A stretch of 64,000 bases of DNA, taken from contig JAZQCD010000025.1 of the NCBI GenBank assembly GCA_045546135.1, positions 1 to 64,000 on the forward strand, read 5' to 3'. The notes beneath the pieces are model-generated. The model saw only the letters and a program-made list of their open reading frames with translations, ran no database searches and had not been told where the DNA came from. The translations under genes were made by a program, and so were the position numbers. This DNA is from RUG13409 sp045546135. GTDB taxonomy: Bacteria > Bacillota > Clostridia > Peptostreptococcales > Anaerovoracaceae. This document shows positions 43,996 to 52,713 of the stretch, piece after piece; position 1 is the stretch's first letter, and the number at the start of each line of letters is the position of its first letter.

Positions 43996-44162
43996 AGAAC
44001 CTGTCGGCTTACTGGTTCCCGAATATCGCTTTCGAGGAAGAGATCGGCGGGACCGTTTTCTCTGTTTCCGCATCTTACACCGGCACCGAGACCCTTGATA
44101 AGAAACTGGAAAGACTCATGGCCGAAGCGGCAAAGGATTCCCTGAAAGGCGGTGATCACTGA
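43992..44162 (+). pseudogene. TnpW-like small protein remnant
   Basis: In the frame that ends with TGA at 44160-44162 the sequence reads PNIAFEEEIGGTVFSVSASY, then TGTETLDKKLERLMAEAAKD, which resembles the small TnpW-type proteins encoded just before TnpX-like recombinases. The frame is open back to about 43890 but has no convincing start; GTG 43992 is the first weak option. Its normal 5' end seems lost with the end of the excisionase gene. Confidence 0.5.
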
Positions 44163-44190
44163 TGACAGAAAGCGTAAAATGTGGTATAAA
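44162..44190 (+). promoter_or_regulatory. Promoter for the recombinase
   Basis: ATGACA, 17 bp, TATAAA, 53 bp before the recombinase start. Confidence 0.55.
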
Positions 44191-44242
44191 TGGAACTACC
44201 AATCCTGTACTGACAGTTGCCCGAAGTAAGGAGGATTTTGAA

Positions 44243-45692
44243 ATGATCGGGGCAACTGAAAAGACCACAGCATTGTACTGCCGCCTCTCCCAGGAGGATG
44301 AAAGACTTGGGGAGTCGCTGTCCATCGAGAATCAAAAAAACATGTTGGAACGATACGCTAAGGAACACCGTTTTCCAAGGCCCGTTTTCTACGTGGACGA
44401 CGGATACAGCGGGACGACCTTTGATCGTCCGGGTTTCCAGAAAATGATCTCGGACATCGAGGCCGGGAAAGTGGGTATCTGCTTATCCAAAGATCTTTCG
44501 AGGCTCGGCCGCAATTCCGCAATGGTCGGTCTCTATACCAACATCACCTTTGCCAAGTACGGCGTCCGTTATATCGCCATCAACGACAACTTCGATACCA
44601 TTGACCCCAACAGCCATCGTAAAAGAGATCTTCAGGATGTGCATGGAAGGGCGAGGCCCGGGGCAGATCGCGACGGAGCTGACAAACCGGAAGGTCCTGA
44701 CACCTTCTGCCTATCACGCCAGAGAAGGCAGAAAGATCCCGCAGAAGCCGAATGACTACCCGTATTACTGGCATTCTTCGACTGTGGTTACGATCCTGGA
44801 ACGCAGGGACTATACCGGCTGTACGGTAAACTTTAAGACCTATACCAACTCCATTTGGGAGAAAAAGGTCCGCTTTAATCCCGAAGAAAAGCAGGCGGTA
44901 TTTCCGAACACCCAGCCAGTCATCATTGAACCGGAGGTGTTTGAAAAGGTCCAGGAGATCCGGCAGTCGAGGCACCGCAGGGATCGCACCGGAAGAACGA
45001 GCCTGTTATCTGGACTGGTGTACTGCATGGACTGCGGCAGCAAAATGTACTATTGCGGCCATACTGGCGGAGATGAATCAGGAGACTGCTTCACCTGCTC
45101 TACAAACCGCAAGAACCATGAGAAATGTACGCATACGCACTATGTCCGTGCAGCTTCATTGGAGCAGATCGTCTGGAAGCATCTTAAGATGGTCATCGGC
45201 TATGTATCCCGTTATGAGCTACATTTCCGCTCATATATGGAACAGAGGCTTCGTCTGGAAACTGCGGAATCGCTCAGGGTCTTAAGCCGCAAGCTGACCC
45301 AAAAGGAAAAACGAGTCAAAGAGCTGGACGGTCTGTATATCCGTCTCTATGAGGACAACGCATCCGGTAAGATCTGTGATGACCGTTTCTTCATGATGAG
45401 TAAGGCGTATGAGGACGAGCAGGCTACACTCAAAGAAGAGATCGCTTCTATACAGAAAGAGATCGAAGTACAGGAAAGACAAATTGACAATTTGGAAAAG
45501 TTCATCGGGATGATCCGCAGATATGAGGATCTGGACAGGCTCACGCCTTATGCCGCAAGAGAGCTCATCAAGGCGATCTACGTTGGCAAGCCAGACAAGA
45601 GCTCGGGGAAACGCCGCCAGGAGATCAGAATCGAATATGACTTCATCGGTTATATTCCGCTGGATGAACTGTTAAAAGAGGTGCAGGCATGA
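44243..45692 (+). pseudogene. Large serine recombinase (TnpX type), broken by internal deletion
   Basis: AAGGAGG precedes the ATG at 44243. The first frame gives the catalytic domain: LYCRLSQEDERLGES (nucleophile Ser), SKDLSRLGRNSAMVGLY, and stops making sense after NDNFDTIDPNS (about 44610). The expected continuation of about 90-100 residues is missing; the homology resumes in another frame at AIVKEIFRMCMEGRGPGQ and runs to 45692 with the zinc ribbon (CMDCGSKMYYCGH...CFTCSTNRKNHEKC), a coiled coil and a DUF4368 end (AARELIKAIYVGKPD). So there is one out-of-frame deletion at about 44606-44620. The element cannot move by its own enzyme. Confidence 0.85.
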
Positions 45693-45755
45693 CCGCAAGG
45701 TCATGTCTACACCCAAAGAATACGAAACTGTTTTACGAACAATTAGCTAATCCAG

Positions 45756-45765
45756 GTTTCTATAT
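45756..45765 (+). repeat. Direct repeat GTTTCTATAT, right copy
   Basis: Matches 37559-37568. It lies 63 bp after the recombinase stop, in the 91-bp gap before the next chromosomal gene. Confidence 0.35.
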
Positions 45766-45783
45766 GAGATGAAAGCTTCATGC

Positions 45784-46608
45784 CTAATAATCAAGCCAAT
45801 CGAGGGAAAGGGTGACTTTAACGTCTCCGTCTCCCAAAATGTTTTTTAGTTCACTTTCATTTGCGCTTGGTATATATGCAAGCAAAGTATAGCTCCAGCT
45901 GTTGGATCCGTAGTGAAGGCATAGATCGCTTCCCCTGTAGAGGACCAGGTATCCGGGCCTTGTTGTCATCTGTTCATCACTTCTTTCCAAAGACCAGGGA
46001 AGAGGACCCACCTTTTCAAAACCTCCGTATTCGCGAAGCTCAAGCTCTATTTCTCCTTCTTCAAGTTTTTCCTGAAGGGCTTTTGCAGCAGGGTTATCTT
46101 CAAAGTTAGCATAAAGGAAATGTCCGTTTACATTTATGGCAAGAACGCATTCGCTGGGGAAGGAAGGATATATGGGGTCTCCTTTTTCTATATCTCCCTG
46201 CCATGTGTTTATGCCTCCGAATTCGTAAAGCTTGGTATAGCCCATTTTAGCAAGCTTTTCGGCCGCCTGTTTTGATCTGTTTCCGGAGCGGCAGTAAATG
46301 AGGATGATCTGATCAAGGTCAGGAAGCTCTTTTGGCATTTCGCTACTTATGGACTCATTTGGGATCAAGACAGCTCCGGGGATATGTCCTTCAATATATT
46401 CATCTTCTCTTCTGACATCGACTATGATGTGTCCGTCATTTTTCCCCATCATTTCCATAGCAACATCTTGTGATATCTGATGGTATGTCATTTCTTCTAC
46501 CTCCGGGTTTTTATCGGATGAGCAGGATACAAAAAGAAGCAAAGCACATAAGAAAAGCATTACAAGAAAGATGGGCTTTGAATTTGTGAAATGTTTAAGT
46601 TCGTTCAT
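45784..46608 (-). CDS. Lipoprotein with rhodanese domain and cyclophilin-like domain
   Basis: 274 residues from the ATG at 46608 (AAAGGA upstream; two other ATGs at 46617 and 46641 are possible). A signal peptide ends in the lipobox FVSC (Cys29). A rhodanese domain (about 40-145) has the active loop YCRSGNRSKQAAEKL. The C-terminal part (about 165-274, ELELREYGGFEKVGPLPWSL, LHYGSNSWSYTLLAYI) matches the cyclophilin-like fold family common in anaerobes. Role outside the cell unknown; a redox or sulfur role is inference. Confidence 0.85.
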   Translation of the reverse strand: MNELKHFTNSKPIFLVMLFLCALLLFVSCSSDKNPEVEEMTYHQISQDVAMEMMGKNDGHIIVDVRREDEYIEGHIPGAVLIPNESISSEMPKELPDLDQIILIYCRSGNRSKQAAEKLAKMGYTKLYEFGGINTWQGDIEKGDPIYPSFPSECVLAINVNGHFLYANFEDNPAAKALQEKLEEGEIELELREYGGFEKVGPLPWSLERSDEQMTTRPGYLVLYRGSDLCLHYGSNSWSYTLLAYIPSANESELKNILGDGDVKVTLSLDWLDY

Positions 46609-46719
46609 ACCGTTCATCCTTTCAGCTAGTATTATATCCAAAAAGGGTTCGATAATGAAGCAGGTTTGACTAAATGTTAGAAGTTCGTCACCTGTAGACT
46701 TTCTTAAAGAGCTTATGCT

Positions 46720-46747
46720 TTGACAAAGATGATTCTTGTGCTAATAT
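46720..46747 (+). promoter_or_regulatory. trpS promoter
   Basis: TTGACA, 16 bp, TAATAT. The leader would be only about 25 nt, so no T-box is present. Confidence 0.7.
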
Positions 46748-46778
46748 ATTGAAAAAAGAGACAAGGAGACCTAAACCA

Positions 46779-47762
46779 ATGAGCAGAGTCTTTTCAGGCG
46801 TACAGCCTACAGGAAATATACACATAGGAAACTACTTAGGAGCTTTAAAGCAGTTCGTCGACCTCCAAGAGGGCAGCGAATGTATCTACTGCATAGTAGA
46901 CCTACACGCCATTACAGTGCCTCAGGATCCAAAGGAGCTTAAAAAGCACATCCTTGATGTTGCAGCCCTTTACATGGCCATAGGAGTAGATCCAAAGAAG
47001 AGCATAGTGTTCGTTCAGTCAGATGTTAAGCAGCATGCAGAGCTTGCATGGATACTCAACTGCAACACCTACATGGGCGAGCTCTCAAGGATGACCCAGT
47101 ATAAGCAAAAGAAGCAAAAATCAGAGAATCCAAGCGTAGGGCTCTTTGATTATCCTGTCCTTATGGCATCCGACATACTCCTTTATGATACAGATGTAGT
47201 ACCTGTAGGAAACGATCAAAAGCAACATATAGAACTTGCAAGAGATATAGCCATCAGAGTCAACGGCAAATACGGAAACAAGACCTTCGTAGTCCCTGAC
47301 GGAAGATTCATGAAGTCAGGAGCAAGAGTCATGTCCCTTGACGATCCGACATCAAAGATGAGCAAGTCAAATCCAAACGAAAAGAGCAGGATATGCCTTC
47401 TTGATGAGCCGAATAAAGTAAAGAAAGCTATCATGAGCGCAACGACTGACTCCGAAGGCGTCATCCGCTACAGCATAAAGGAAAAGCCGGGCATCTCCAA
47501 TCTACTTGACATATACAGCGCATTCTCAGGAAAGACAGTTGCAAGTCTCGTAAAGGAATATGAAGGACACGGATACGGAGACCTGAAAAAAGACCTCGTA
47601 GAAGTAGTCAACGGCGCACTTGCACCTATCCAGGAAAGGTACAAGGAGATAAGAAACTCCCAGGAGCTGATCGACGACTTAAAGGAAGGTGCGGAAAAAG
47701 CAGAAGCAATAGCCGAAAGGACCGTAAGGAGAGTAAAGAAGAACTTCGGACTTGGCCTATAA
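46779..47762 (+). CDS. trpS: Tryptophanyl-tRNA synthetase
   Basis: Charges tRNA-Trp. From the ATG at 46779 (AAGGAGA ahead), 327 residues, normal length. Class I motifs: GNIHIGNYLG (HIGH) and SKMSKSNPN (KMSKS). VFSGVQPTGN is the standard start. It stands alone with its own promoter and terminator. Confidence 0.97.
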   Translation: MSRVFSGVQPTGNIHIGNYLGALKQFVDLQEGSECIYCIVDLHAITVPQDPKELKKHILDVAALYMAIGVDPKKSIVFVQSDVKQHAELAWILNCNTYMGELSRMTQYKQKKQKSENPSVGLFDYPVLMASDILLYDTDVVPVGNDQKQHIELARDIAIRVNGKYGNKTFVVPDGRFMKSGARVMSLDDPTSKMSKSNPNEKSRICLLDEPNKVKKAIMSATTDSEGVIRYSIKEKPGISNLLDIYSAFSGKTVASLVKEYEGHGYGDLKKDLVEVVNGALAPIQERYKEIRNSQELIDDLKEGAEKAEAIAERTVRRVKKNFGLGL

Positions 47763-47772
47763 AAACACGTCA

Positions 47773-47804
47773 AACCTTTCCTTCTTAGTAGGGGGAGGTT
47801 TTTT
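47773..47804 (+). terminator. trpS terminator
   Basis: AACCTTTCC pairs with GGGGGAGGTT (G-T pairs allowed), then TTTTTT. Confidence 0.75.
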
Positions 47805-47822
47805 GTTTGCGACTGAATTTTC

Positions 47823-47851
47823 TTGACATAGGATTATTGCCGAAATATAAT
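47823..47851 (+). promoter_or_regulatory. tRNA-Pro promoter
   Basis: Perfect TTGACA, 17 bp, perfect TATAAT; 12 bp before the tRNA. Confidence 0.92.
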
Positions 47852-47863
47852 GTAAACCTGCAA

Positions 47864-47940
47864 CGAGGTGTGGCTCAGTTTGGCAGAGCGTTGCGTTCGG
47901 GACGCAAAGGCCGCTGGTTCGAATCCAGTCACCTCGACCA
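47864..47940 (+). tRNA. tRNA-Pro (anticodon CGG)
   Basis: The acceptor stem CGAGGTG/CACCTCG is perfect; D arm GCTC/GAGC; anticodon stem TTGCG/CGCAA with loop TTCGGGA, giving anticodon CGG; T arm GCTGG-TTCGAAT-CCAGT. The 3' CCA (47938-47940) is encoded. It is followed at once by unusual repeats of its own 3' end. Confidence 0.95.
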
Positions 47941-48232
47941 AAACAAGGGACCCCAAAGGGGGTCCTCTTGTTTTGGAGTGACTGGATTCGGACCAGGCTG
48001 GTTCACGAGAGGCCGAGCCGAAGGCGATGGCCGAAAGATCCAGTCACCTCGACCACGAAAAGGAGGCAGAGGCCTCCTTTTTTCGTGGTCGAATCGATAG
48101 TGTGGATTCGAACCAGCGCGCGGTTCACGCGAACAGCTGCCGAAGGCAGCTAAGGAGCGATCCAGTCACCTCGACCAAAACAAGGGACCCCAAAGGGGGT
48201 CCTTTTGTTTTGGGGTGACTGGATTCGAACCA
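47914..48232. repeat. Three tandem hairpin modules built from tRNA-Pro 3' ends
   Basis: Each module has the tRNA 3' end ATCCAGTCACCTCGACCA (47923, 48039, 48160), a G/C-rich hairpin (GGGACCCC...GGGGTCC in modules 1 and 3; GGAGGC...GCCTCC in module 2), and then a mirror copy of the T arm (TGGATTCG-ACCA). Arms of module 1 (47914-47996) pair over 19 + 10 + 7 bp. Spacers between modules carry their own hairpins (CAGCTGCCGAAGGCAGCT at 48133) and share GGTTCACG and CCGAAGGC. No credible protein gene lies in this 354-bp gap. Confidence 0.85.
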
Positions 48233-48243
48233 ACTATTTATTA

Positions 48244-48271
48244 TTGACATATGTCAGTAACAGTATATAAT
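48244..48271 (+). promoter_or_regulatory. Promoter with overlapping palindrome, DUF134-NifX gene
   Basis: TTGACA (48244-48249), 16 bp, TATAAT (48266-48271). The -35 lies inside the perfect 12-bp palindrome TGACATATGTCA (48245-48256), a likely operator. Confidence 0.75.
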
Positions 48272-48294
48272 TTATGCAGATAGGAGTTGATACC

Positions 48295-49011
48295 ATGCCA
48301 AGACCCACCAGATGCAGGAGGATAGAAAAGATGCCACTTTACCGCAGCTTTTCTCCCGACGATACAGAACCAACTGAATCTGTGAAAATGACCGTAGATG
48401 AATATGAAGCCCTAAGGCTCCTTGACGATGTGGGACTCACTCAAGAAGAGTGCGCAGTCAAGATGAACATCGCAAGAACTACTGTCACAGCCATTTATGA
48501 GAGTGCAAGAAAGAAAATGGCAGATTCCCTGGTTCGCGGCAAACGCCTTCTCATAGTCGGCGGATGTTGTGAGTATGGCAGCGTGGAAGTTCCGTCAGAA
48601 CTAATATCGAAAGGAAATAAAGAAATGAGAATTGCAGTAACTTATGAAAACGGAGAAATATTTCAGCACTTCGGACGTTGTCCTCAATTTAAGGTATATG
48701 ACATTGAAGACGGAAAGATAGTTCGTGAGCAAGTCATCGATACCAACGGGACCGGACATGGTGCTCTTGCAGGATTCCTTTTCAATGCACAGGTAGATGC
48801 TCTTATCTGCGGCGGCATAGGAATGGGCGCACAGATGGCTCTTGCTGATGCAGGCATCAAGCTCTATGGCGGAGTGCAGGGATCTGCAGATGAGGCTGCA
48901 AAAGCCCTTGCAGAAGGACATCTTGAATTTGATCCTGATGCTCGCTGCGATCATCATGACCATGAAGACGGCTGCGATCACGGTGAAGGTGAAGAATGCT
49001 GCTGCCACTAG
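48295..49011 (+). CDS. DUF134 HTH regulator fused to NifX/NifB-type metal cofactor domain
   Basis: 238 residues. The first 95 are a DUF134 DNA-binding domain (MPRPTRCRRIEKMPLY, LTQEECAVKMNIARTTVTAI). From about 110 comes the dinitrogenase iron-molybdenum cofactor-binding fold (RIAVTYENGEIFQHFGRC, DALICGGIGMGAQMALADAG), then a His/Cys-rich tail (CDHHDHEDGCDHGEGEECCC). The ATG at 48295 has AGGAG before it. It probably senses a metal or an iron-sulfur state and binds its own promoter; both are inference. The fusion is common in clostridia. Confidence 0.88.
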   Translation: MPRPTRCRRIEKMPLYRSFSPDDTEPTESVKMTVDEYEALRLLDDVGLTQEECAVKMNIARTTVTAIYESARKKMADSLVRGKRLLIVGGCCEYGSVEVPSELISKGNKEMRIAVTYENGEIFQHFGRCPQFKVYDIEDGKIVREQVIDTNGTGHGALAGFLFNAQVDALICGGIGMGAQMALADAGIKLYGGVQGSADEAAKALAEGHLEFDPDARCDHHDHEDGCDHGEGEECCCH

Positions 49012-49088
49012 GAGTAGTGAAGATACTTTAGTGCATGTAAAGAAGGTCTAAGATCCTTAGTATCATAAAAGATAAAGAGGTAACAAAA

Positions 49089-49114
49089 GGGGGACAGTGT
49101 TCAAACTGTCCCCC
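49089..49114. terminator. Convergent hairpin
   Basis: GGGGGACAGT and ACTGTCCCCC form a perfect 10-bp stem with a 6-nt loop between two converging genes. T-runs are poor on both sides. Confidence 0.6.
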
Positions 49115-49135
49115 CTGTCATGTGTGCCATGTCCC

Positions 49136-50935
49136 TTATTTCAAGGCATCATATAGTTCCTTGTAATATACTGAATCGTCTCCTCCGAGTATGCGATCGA
49201 TACTTTGTTTCATTTCATCATCAAGAAGGCAGGAGACTACCATAGGAGAAAACCTCTTGCGGGAAAGTGTCATCATCTCTGTTGCAAGGTTTTCAACACT
49301 TCCATTGTAGTTGTCAGTCATATATAGCGCTGCGGCAGCAACGTCTACCATTTGCCTGTAATTTGACTTGTTTCTCACATAGCCTGCAGGAAAACCGTCT
49401 GTTCCGTCATACCATCTGTAACAGCCGTAAGCTATATCGGCAAACCTTTCAGTGCTTCTTCTCTTTTTAAGGTCATCATAGCCTGAAATGGTGTGCACCT
49501 CATAGGCTTCCTTTTCGTCTTCAAAAAGGTTCCTTGTTTTCATTGTCCTTTCAAGATTCATCTTGATGAGACCGAAGTCTGAGAAAAGCCCGCACATGGC
49601 TGCATAGTTCTGTATGACATCCTTCTTTTTATCCATATCGCTTATTTGCGATATAAAGGGGATATCGTCAAAGAAGGATGGATCTTTCTTTAAGAGCTCA
49701 CTGCAAAAGAGCTTCATTATGTCTCCCGCTTTTCTTGACCTTACAAAGAGGTCTCCTGAAAAGCGCTTCATGATATGACTTGCAAGCTGACTGTATGTAA
49801 GGCAGCCGTCGATCTCGTTGAAGTTAGTTATGGCAACGTCAACGATGAAAAAGAAATTGTCGTTGAATTTGTCCGAAGGGCAGGTCAGAAGACACTTCAG
49901 CATTTTTTTGTAGGCTTTGTCCAAAAAACGTATATTATCTTCATTGTTTTGAAGAGCAGGATGTTCTTTTAGGAACTGCCCGTAGATGGTAGCAAGCTGT
50001 ACATTGCCGTAAAGGCCTGATTCATCGTAGCGGTCATAGGGAGTACTATCGATGAGCTTTTTAAGGCGTTCATGAGTCGTATCAAGATCTGCATAACCGC
50101 AGTTGTATTCCATATCGTAATAGGGCCAGGTCCACCTGAGACTTTGATCGGGACTTAGCTGTTCAGGTTTGAAGATCTCGTAGCAGGCATCAAGGACCAA
50201 AGCTATCTCTTCCTTTGTCAGATTGCTCCTTGAAAGTCCGTTTCTGTGGCTGCTCATCTGCTGATGAGAGGCTCGCACATAGCGGTCCCACGGAAGACTC
50301 GGCTCAAGGGTTCTATAGTAGTCGTCCTCCATGACATGAAGGGCTTTTGCATTGATCGCAATGCGCCTTTTGAGGCCTATGTTGCAAAGGCTGATATTGT
50401 GAAGGGCTCTTACGATATAGCTTCTTGTCTGGGTATCATTTATATCTTCAAAGTAACGAATATAAGATGAAGCCTCCGTAAAGACCATCTCATTTCTAAA
50501 GGAAAGTCTGTCTCTGAATTCGCAGTCAACACCCTCTGTATACCTTCTCATATAATAAAGGCCCATACCTGTCATATAGAGTTCTTTTATGACAGAGTTT
50601 CGGTCCCTTCTTATGCGGTAAAGGCGAAGGAGAGCTTCGTGGATCACAAGGTAGACTCCGGGGTCTAGGTTGGTCTTCCAATCGAGGAGCACATCTGCAA
50701 AATCACTCAGATCCTTTATTTCTTCATCAGTCGCTGAGAGTATATTGTCAAGGTCAGGGAAAAGACCTTCTGAAAGGAGTCTGTTATTGTCGTCCTTAAG
50801 CCGGCTGACGATCTTAAGCTCTGCTTTGTGATCGGACAGCCAGGCATCAAAGTCTTTGTCAGAGCCCTTGTAAAAGTTTGCAAGATCCCTTATCCTTTTC
50901 GTATTTTCTATATATTTTTCCTGATAATCTTTCAT
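49136..50935 (-). CDS. Degenerate HD-GYP-domain protein (no catalytic HD)
   Basis: 599 residues. The N-terminal 370 are helical and unassigned. The C-terminal part follows the HD-GYP layout: AAMCGLFSDFGLIKMN in the place of LLHDIGKIGIP (HD replaced by SD), HTISGYDDLKKRR (His481, the HTxxG motif) and CYRWYDGTDGFPAG in place of HHERYDGTGYP. So several metal-binding histidines are lost and c-di-GMP hydrolysis is unlikely; a sensor or scaffold role is more plausible. It lies 15 bp downstream of the hybrid kinase and is surely co-transcribed. Confidence 0.7.
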   Translation of the reverse strand: MKDYQEKYIENTKRIRDLANFYKGSDKDFDAWLSDHKAELKIVSRLKDDNNRLLSEGLFPDLDNILSATDEEIKDLSDFADVLLDWKTNLDPGVYLVIHEALLRLYRIRRDRNSVIKELYMTGMGLYYMRRYTEGVDCEFRDRLSFRNEMVFTEASSYIRYFEDINDTQTRSYIVRALHNISLCNIGLKRRIAINAKALHVMEDDYYRTLEPSLPWDRYVRASHQQMSSHRNGLSRSNLTKEEIALVLDACYEIFKPEQLSPDQSLRWTWPYYDMEYNCGYADLDTTHERLKKLIDSTPYDRYDESGLYGNVQLATIYGQFLKEHPALQNNEDNIRFLDKAYKKMLKCLLTCPSDKFNDNFFFIVDVAITNFNEIDGCLTYSQLASHIMKRFSGDLFVRSRKAGDIMKLFCSELLKKDPSFFDDIPFISQISDMDKKKDVIQNYAAMCGLFSDFGLIKMNLERTMKTRNLFEDEKEAYEVHTISGYDDLKKRRSTERFADIAYGCYRWYDGTDGFPAGYVRNKSNYRQMVDVAAAALYMTDNYNGSVENLATEMMTLSRKRFSPMVVSCLLDDEMKQSIDRILGGDDSVYYKELYDALK

Positions 50936-50950
50936 GGATAGATCCTCTTA

Positions 50951-52582
50951 TCAGGAAAGAGCTCTTTTGAGAGTCTGCATCAGCACCGATATGTCTATGG
51001 GCTTTGGAATGTGGCCGTCCATGCCGGCGGTCTTTGCTTTTGCAATGTCCTCTGCAAAGGTATTTGCAGTCATGGCAAAGATGGGAACAGAAGAATCTTC
51101 TCTTCCTAATGCCCTTATGGCTTTTGTTGCTTCGTAACCGTCCATGACTGGCATCTGGACATCCATGAGGACTATATCGAAATGGCGAAGAGGTGATGAA
51201 CTGAAGACATCCACGGCTTCTTTACCGTTTTCGGCTATCTCAATGAGGCAGCCGGTCGAGGAAAGTATCTCCTTTGCTATTTCACGGTTGATCATGTTGT
51301 CCTCAACGAGGAGCACACGTTTACCGCTAAGATCCGGAAGACTGCTTTCTCCGGGACCTTCATTGTTTCTTGTAAGGGCCTTAGTCAATCCTGTAAGAAG
51401 GGATCTCTTAAAGAAAGGTACGGGTATAAAGCCGGAGATACCGCTCTTTTCTGCCTGGTATTCTATGGTCTGCCAGTCGTCCGTGCTGACCAAAACGACG
51501 GTCATGCCGGAATAGGACCTGGTGATATAGGTGGCTGTTTCAAAAATATTGTCGGAAGGACCCCTTTCATCTCCAATGATGAAAATGTCGTAAAGTTCCT
51601 TCTTAAAGTTACTTTCAGTGATCGCATCAATAGCTGTAGGCGCAGAATCCACTATGGTATATTCAAGGCCCAAGGGCTTAAGCGCATTTTCGTATTTGCT
51701 CTTGAGCCTTTCGTTCCTTTCGATGATAAGAAGTCTTTTTCCTTTAAGTTCAGACTCGCTCTCCGGTTCATCTGCAGCCTCTAAGGGCAGAGTTATGGTC
51801 ACCTTTGTTCCTGTTCCGACGGCGCTGTCTATGTGGATGGTGCCGTTCATGGCGTCGACGAGCCTTTTTACTATGCTCATGCCAAGGCCTGTGCCTTCAA
51901 TGCCGGAAATAGTAGAATTGTTGACCCTTTCGAAGGGCTCAAATATGCGGTCCAAAAAATCCTTTGACATTCCCATGCCGTCATCGCTGCATATGAAAGA
52001 AAGCATTCTCTTGTTTGACTCAGATGGGGCAGGATCTTCCTTAACCGTAAAGAGTATATTTCCGCCGTCGTTTGTATACTTTACAGCGTTGCTCAGGACA
52101 TTGACCAGCACCTGTTTTATCCTCAAAGCATCTCCGTAGAAAAACTCTGTTTCAAGATCTTCCGGGTCGAGGACGCCATTGTGATGCTTTTCTTCAAGCA
52201 TGGGCCTTATGAGGTTTACAGTATCGTTGACAAGCTCCGGAAGAGAGAACTTCTCAAAGGAAAGCTCCATGCGCCCGGAACTGATCCTCGACATGTCGAG
52301 GATGTCGTTTATGAGACTTAGAAGATGTGTGCCTGCTGCGTCGATCTTGTCGAGGGCATCGGTGACCCTTGGCTTTTCGTCTATGTACTTTTTTGCAAGG
52401 GCTGTCATGCCTATGATGGCATTCATAGGCGTCCTTATGTCGTGAGACATATTGGAAAGGAAGGTCTCCTTTGCTGCGTTCGCTGCATTGGCTTCCTTTA
52501 GACGGAGCTTCAGTTCTTCGTTTTCTTTTTTAAGCTCTTCGATTAATACTTTGTCGTCCATGATATCTTCTGTCATTGCCAT
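50951..52582 (-). CDS. Cytoplasmic hybrid histidine kinase with C-terminal receiver domain
   Basis: About 543 residues (start 52582, AGGG upstream; a longer frame to 52615 begins at the likely transcript end). Order: coiled coil, HisKA with the phospho-His in SHDIRTPMNAI, HATPase (NVLSNAVKYT, GTGLGMSIVKRLVDAM), a degenerate receiver-like stretch (about 280-400), and a full receiver with phospho-Asp in LMDVQMPVMDGYEA. No membrane or sensor domain is visible, so the input is unknown. A promoter TTGACC-18-TATAAT is seen on the minus strand around 52630-52662. Confidence 0.88.
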   Translation of the reverse strand: MAMTEDIMDDKVLIEELKKENEELKLRLKEANAANAAKETFLSNMSHDIRTPMNAIIGMTALAKKYIDEKPRVTDALDKIDAAGTHLLSLINDILDMSRISSGRMELSFEKFSLPELVNDTVNLIRPMLEEKHHNGVLDPEDLETEFFYGDALRIKQVLVNVLSNAVKYTNDGGNILFTVKEDPAPSESNKRMLSFICSDDGMGMSKDFLDRIFEPFERVNNSTISGIEGTGLGMSIVKRLVDAMNGTIHIDSAVGTGTKVTITLPLEAADEPESESELKGKRLLIIERNERLKSKYENALKPLGLEYTIVDSAPTAIDAITESNFKKELYDIFIIGDERGPSDNIFETATYITRSYSGMTVVLVSTDDWQTIEYQAEKSGISGFIPVPFFKRSLLTGLTKALTRNNEGPGESSLPDLSGKRVLLVEDNMINREIAKEILSSTGCLIEIAENGKEAVDVFSSSPLRHFDIVLMDVQMPVMDGYEATKAIRALGREDSSVPIFAMTANTFAEDIAKAKTAGMDGHIPKPIDISVLMQTLKRALS

Positions 52583-52660
52583 ACTTTGAGGCCCTACACT
52601 GTAAAAACATAGCATTCAAGTATGCTGATTATATATCGAAGAAAACAAAAAGGTCAACAA

Positions 52661-52690
52661 AATACCGCAGGCTAATTGACCTGCGGTATT
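52661..52690 (-). terminator. Terminator of the cbiK-lipoprotein unit
   Basis: AATACCGCAGG and CCTGCGGTATT form a perfect 11-bp stem with an 8-nt loop; TTTTGTT follows on the minus strand. Confidence 0.8.
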
Positions 52691-52713
52691 AAAGATCTAA
52701 TAGTTCGTATCTT

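Noticed and set aside
46642..46778. Possible T-box leader before trpS
   Set aside because: The promoter at 46720-46747 leaves a leader of about 25 nt, too short, and no T-box sequence is seen.
47807..48218. Three short overlapping frames across tRNA-Pro and the repeats
   Set aside because: They run through a tRNA and palindromes, have no ribosome site and resemble no protein.
47914..48232. Possible CRISPR array
   Set aside because: Only three copies, palindromic over their whole length, made from tRNA sequence, and no cas genes nearby.
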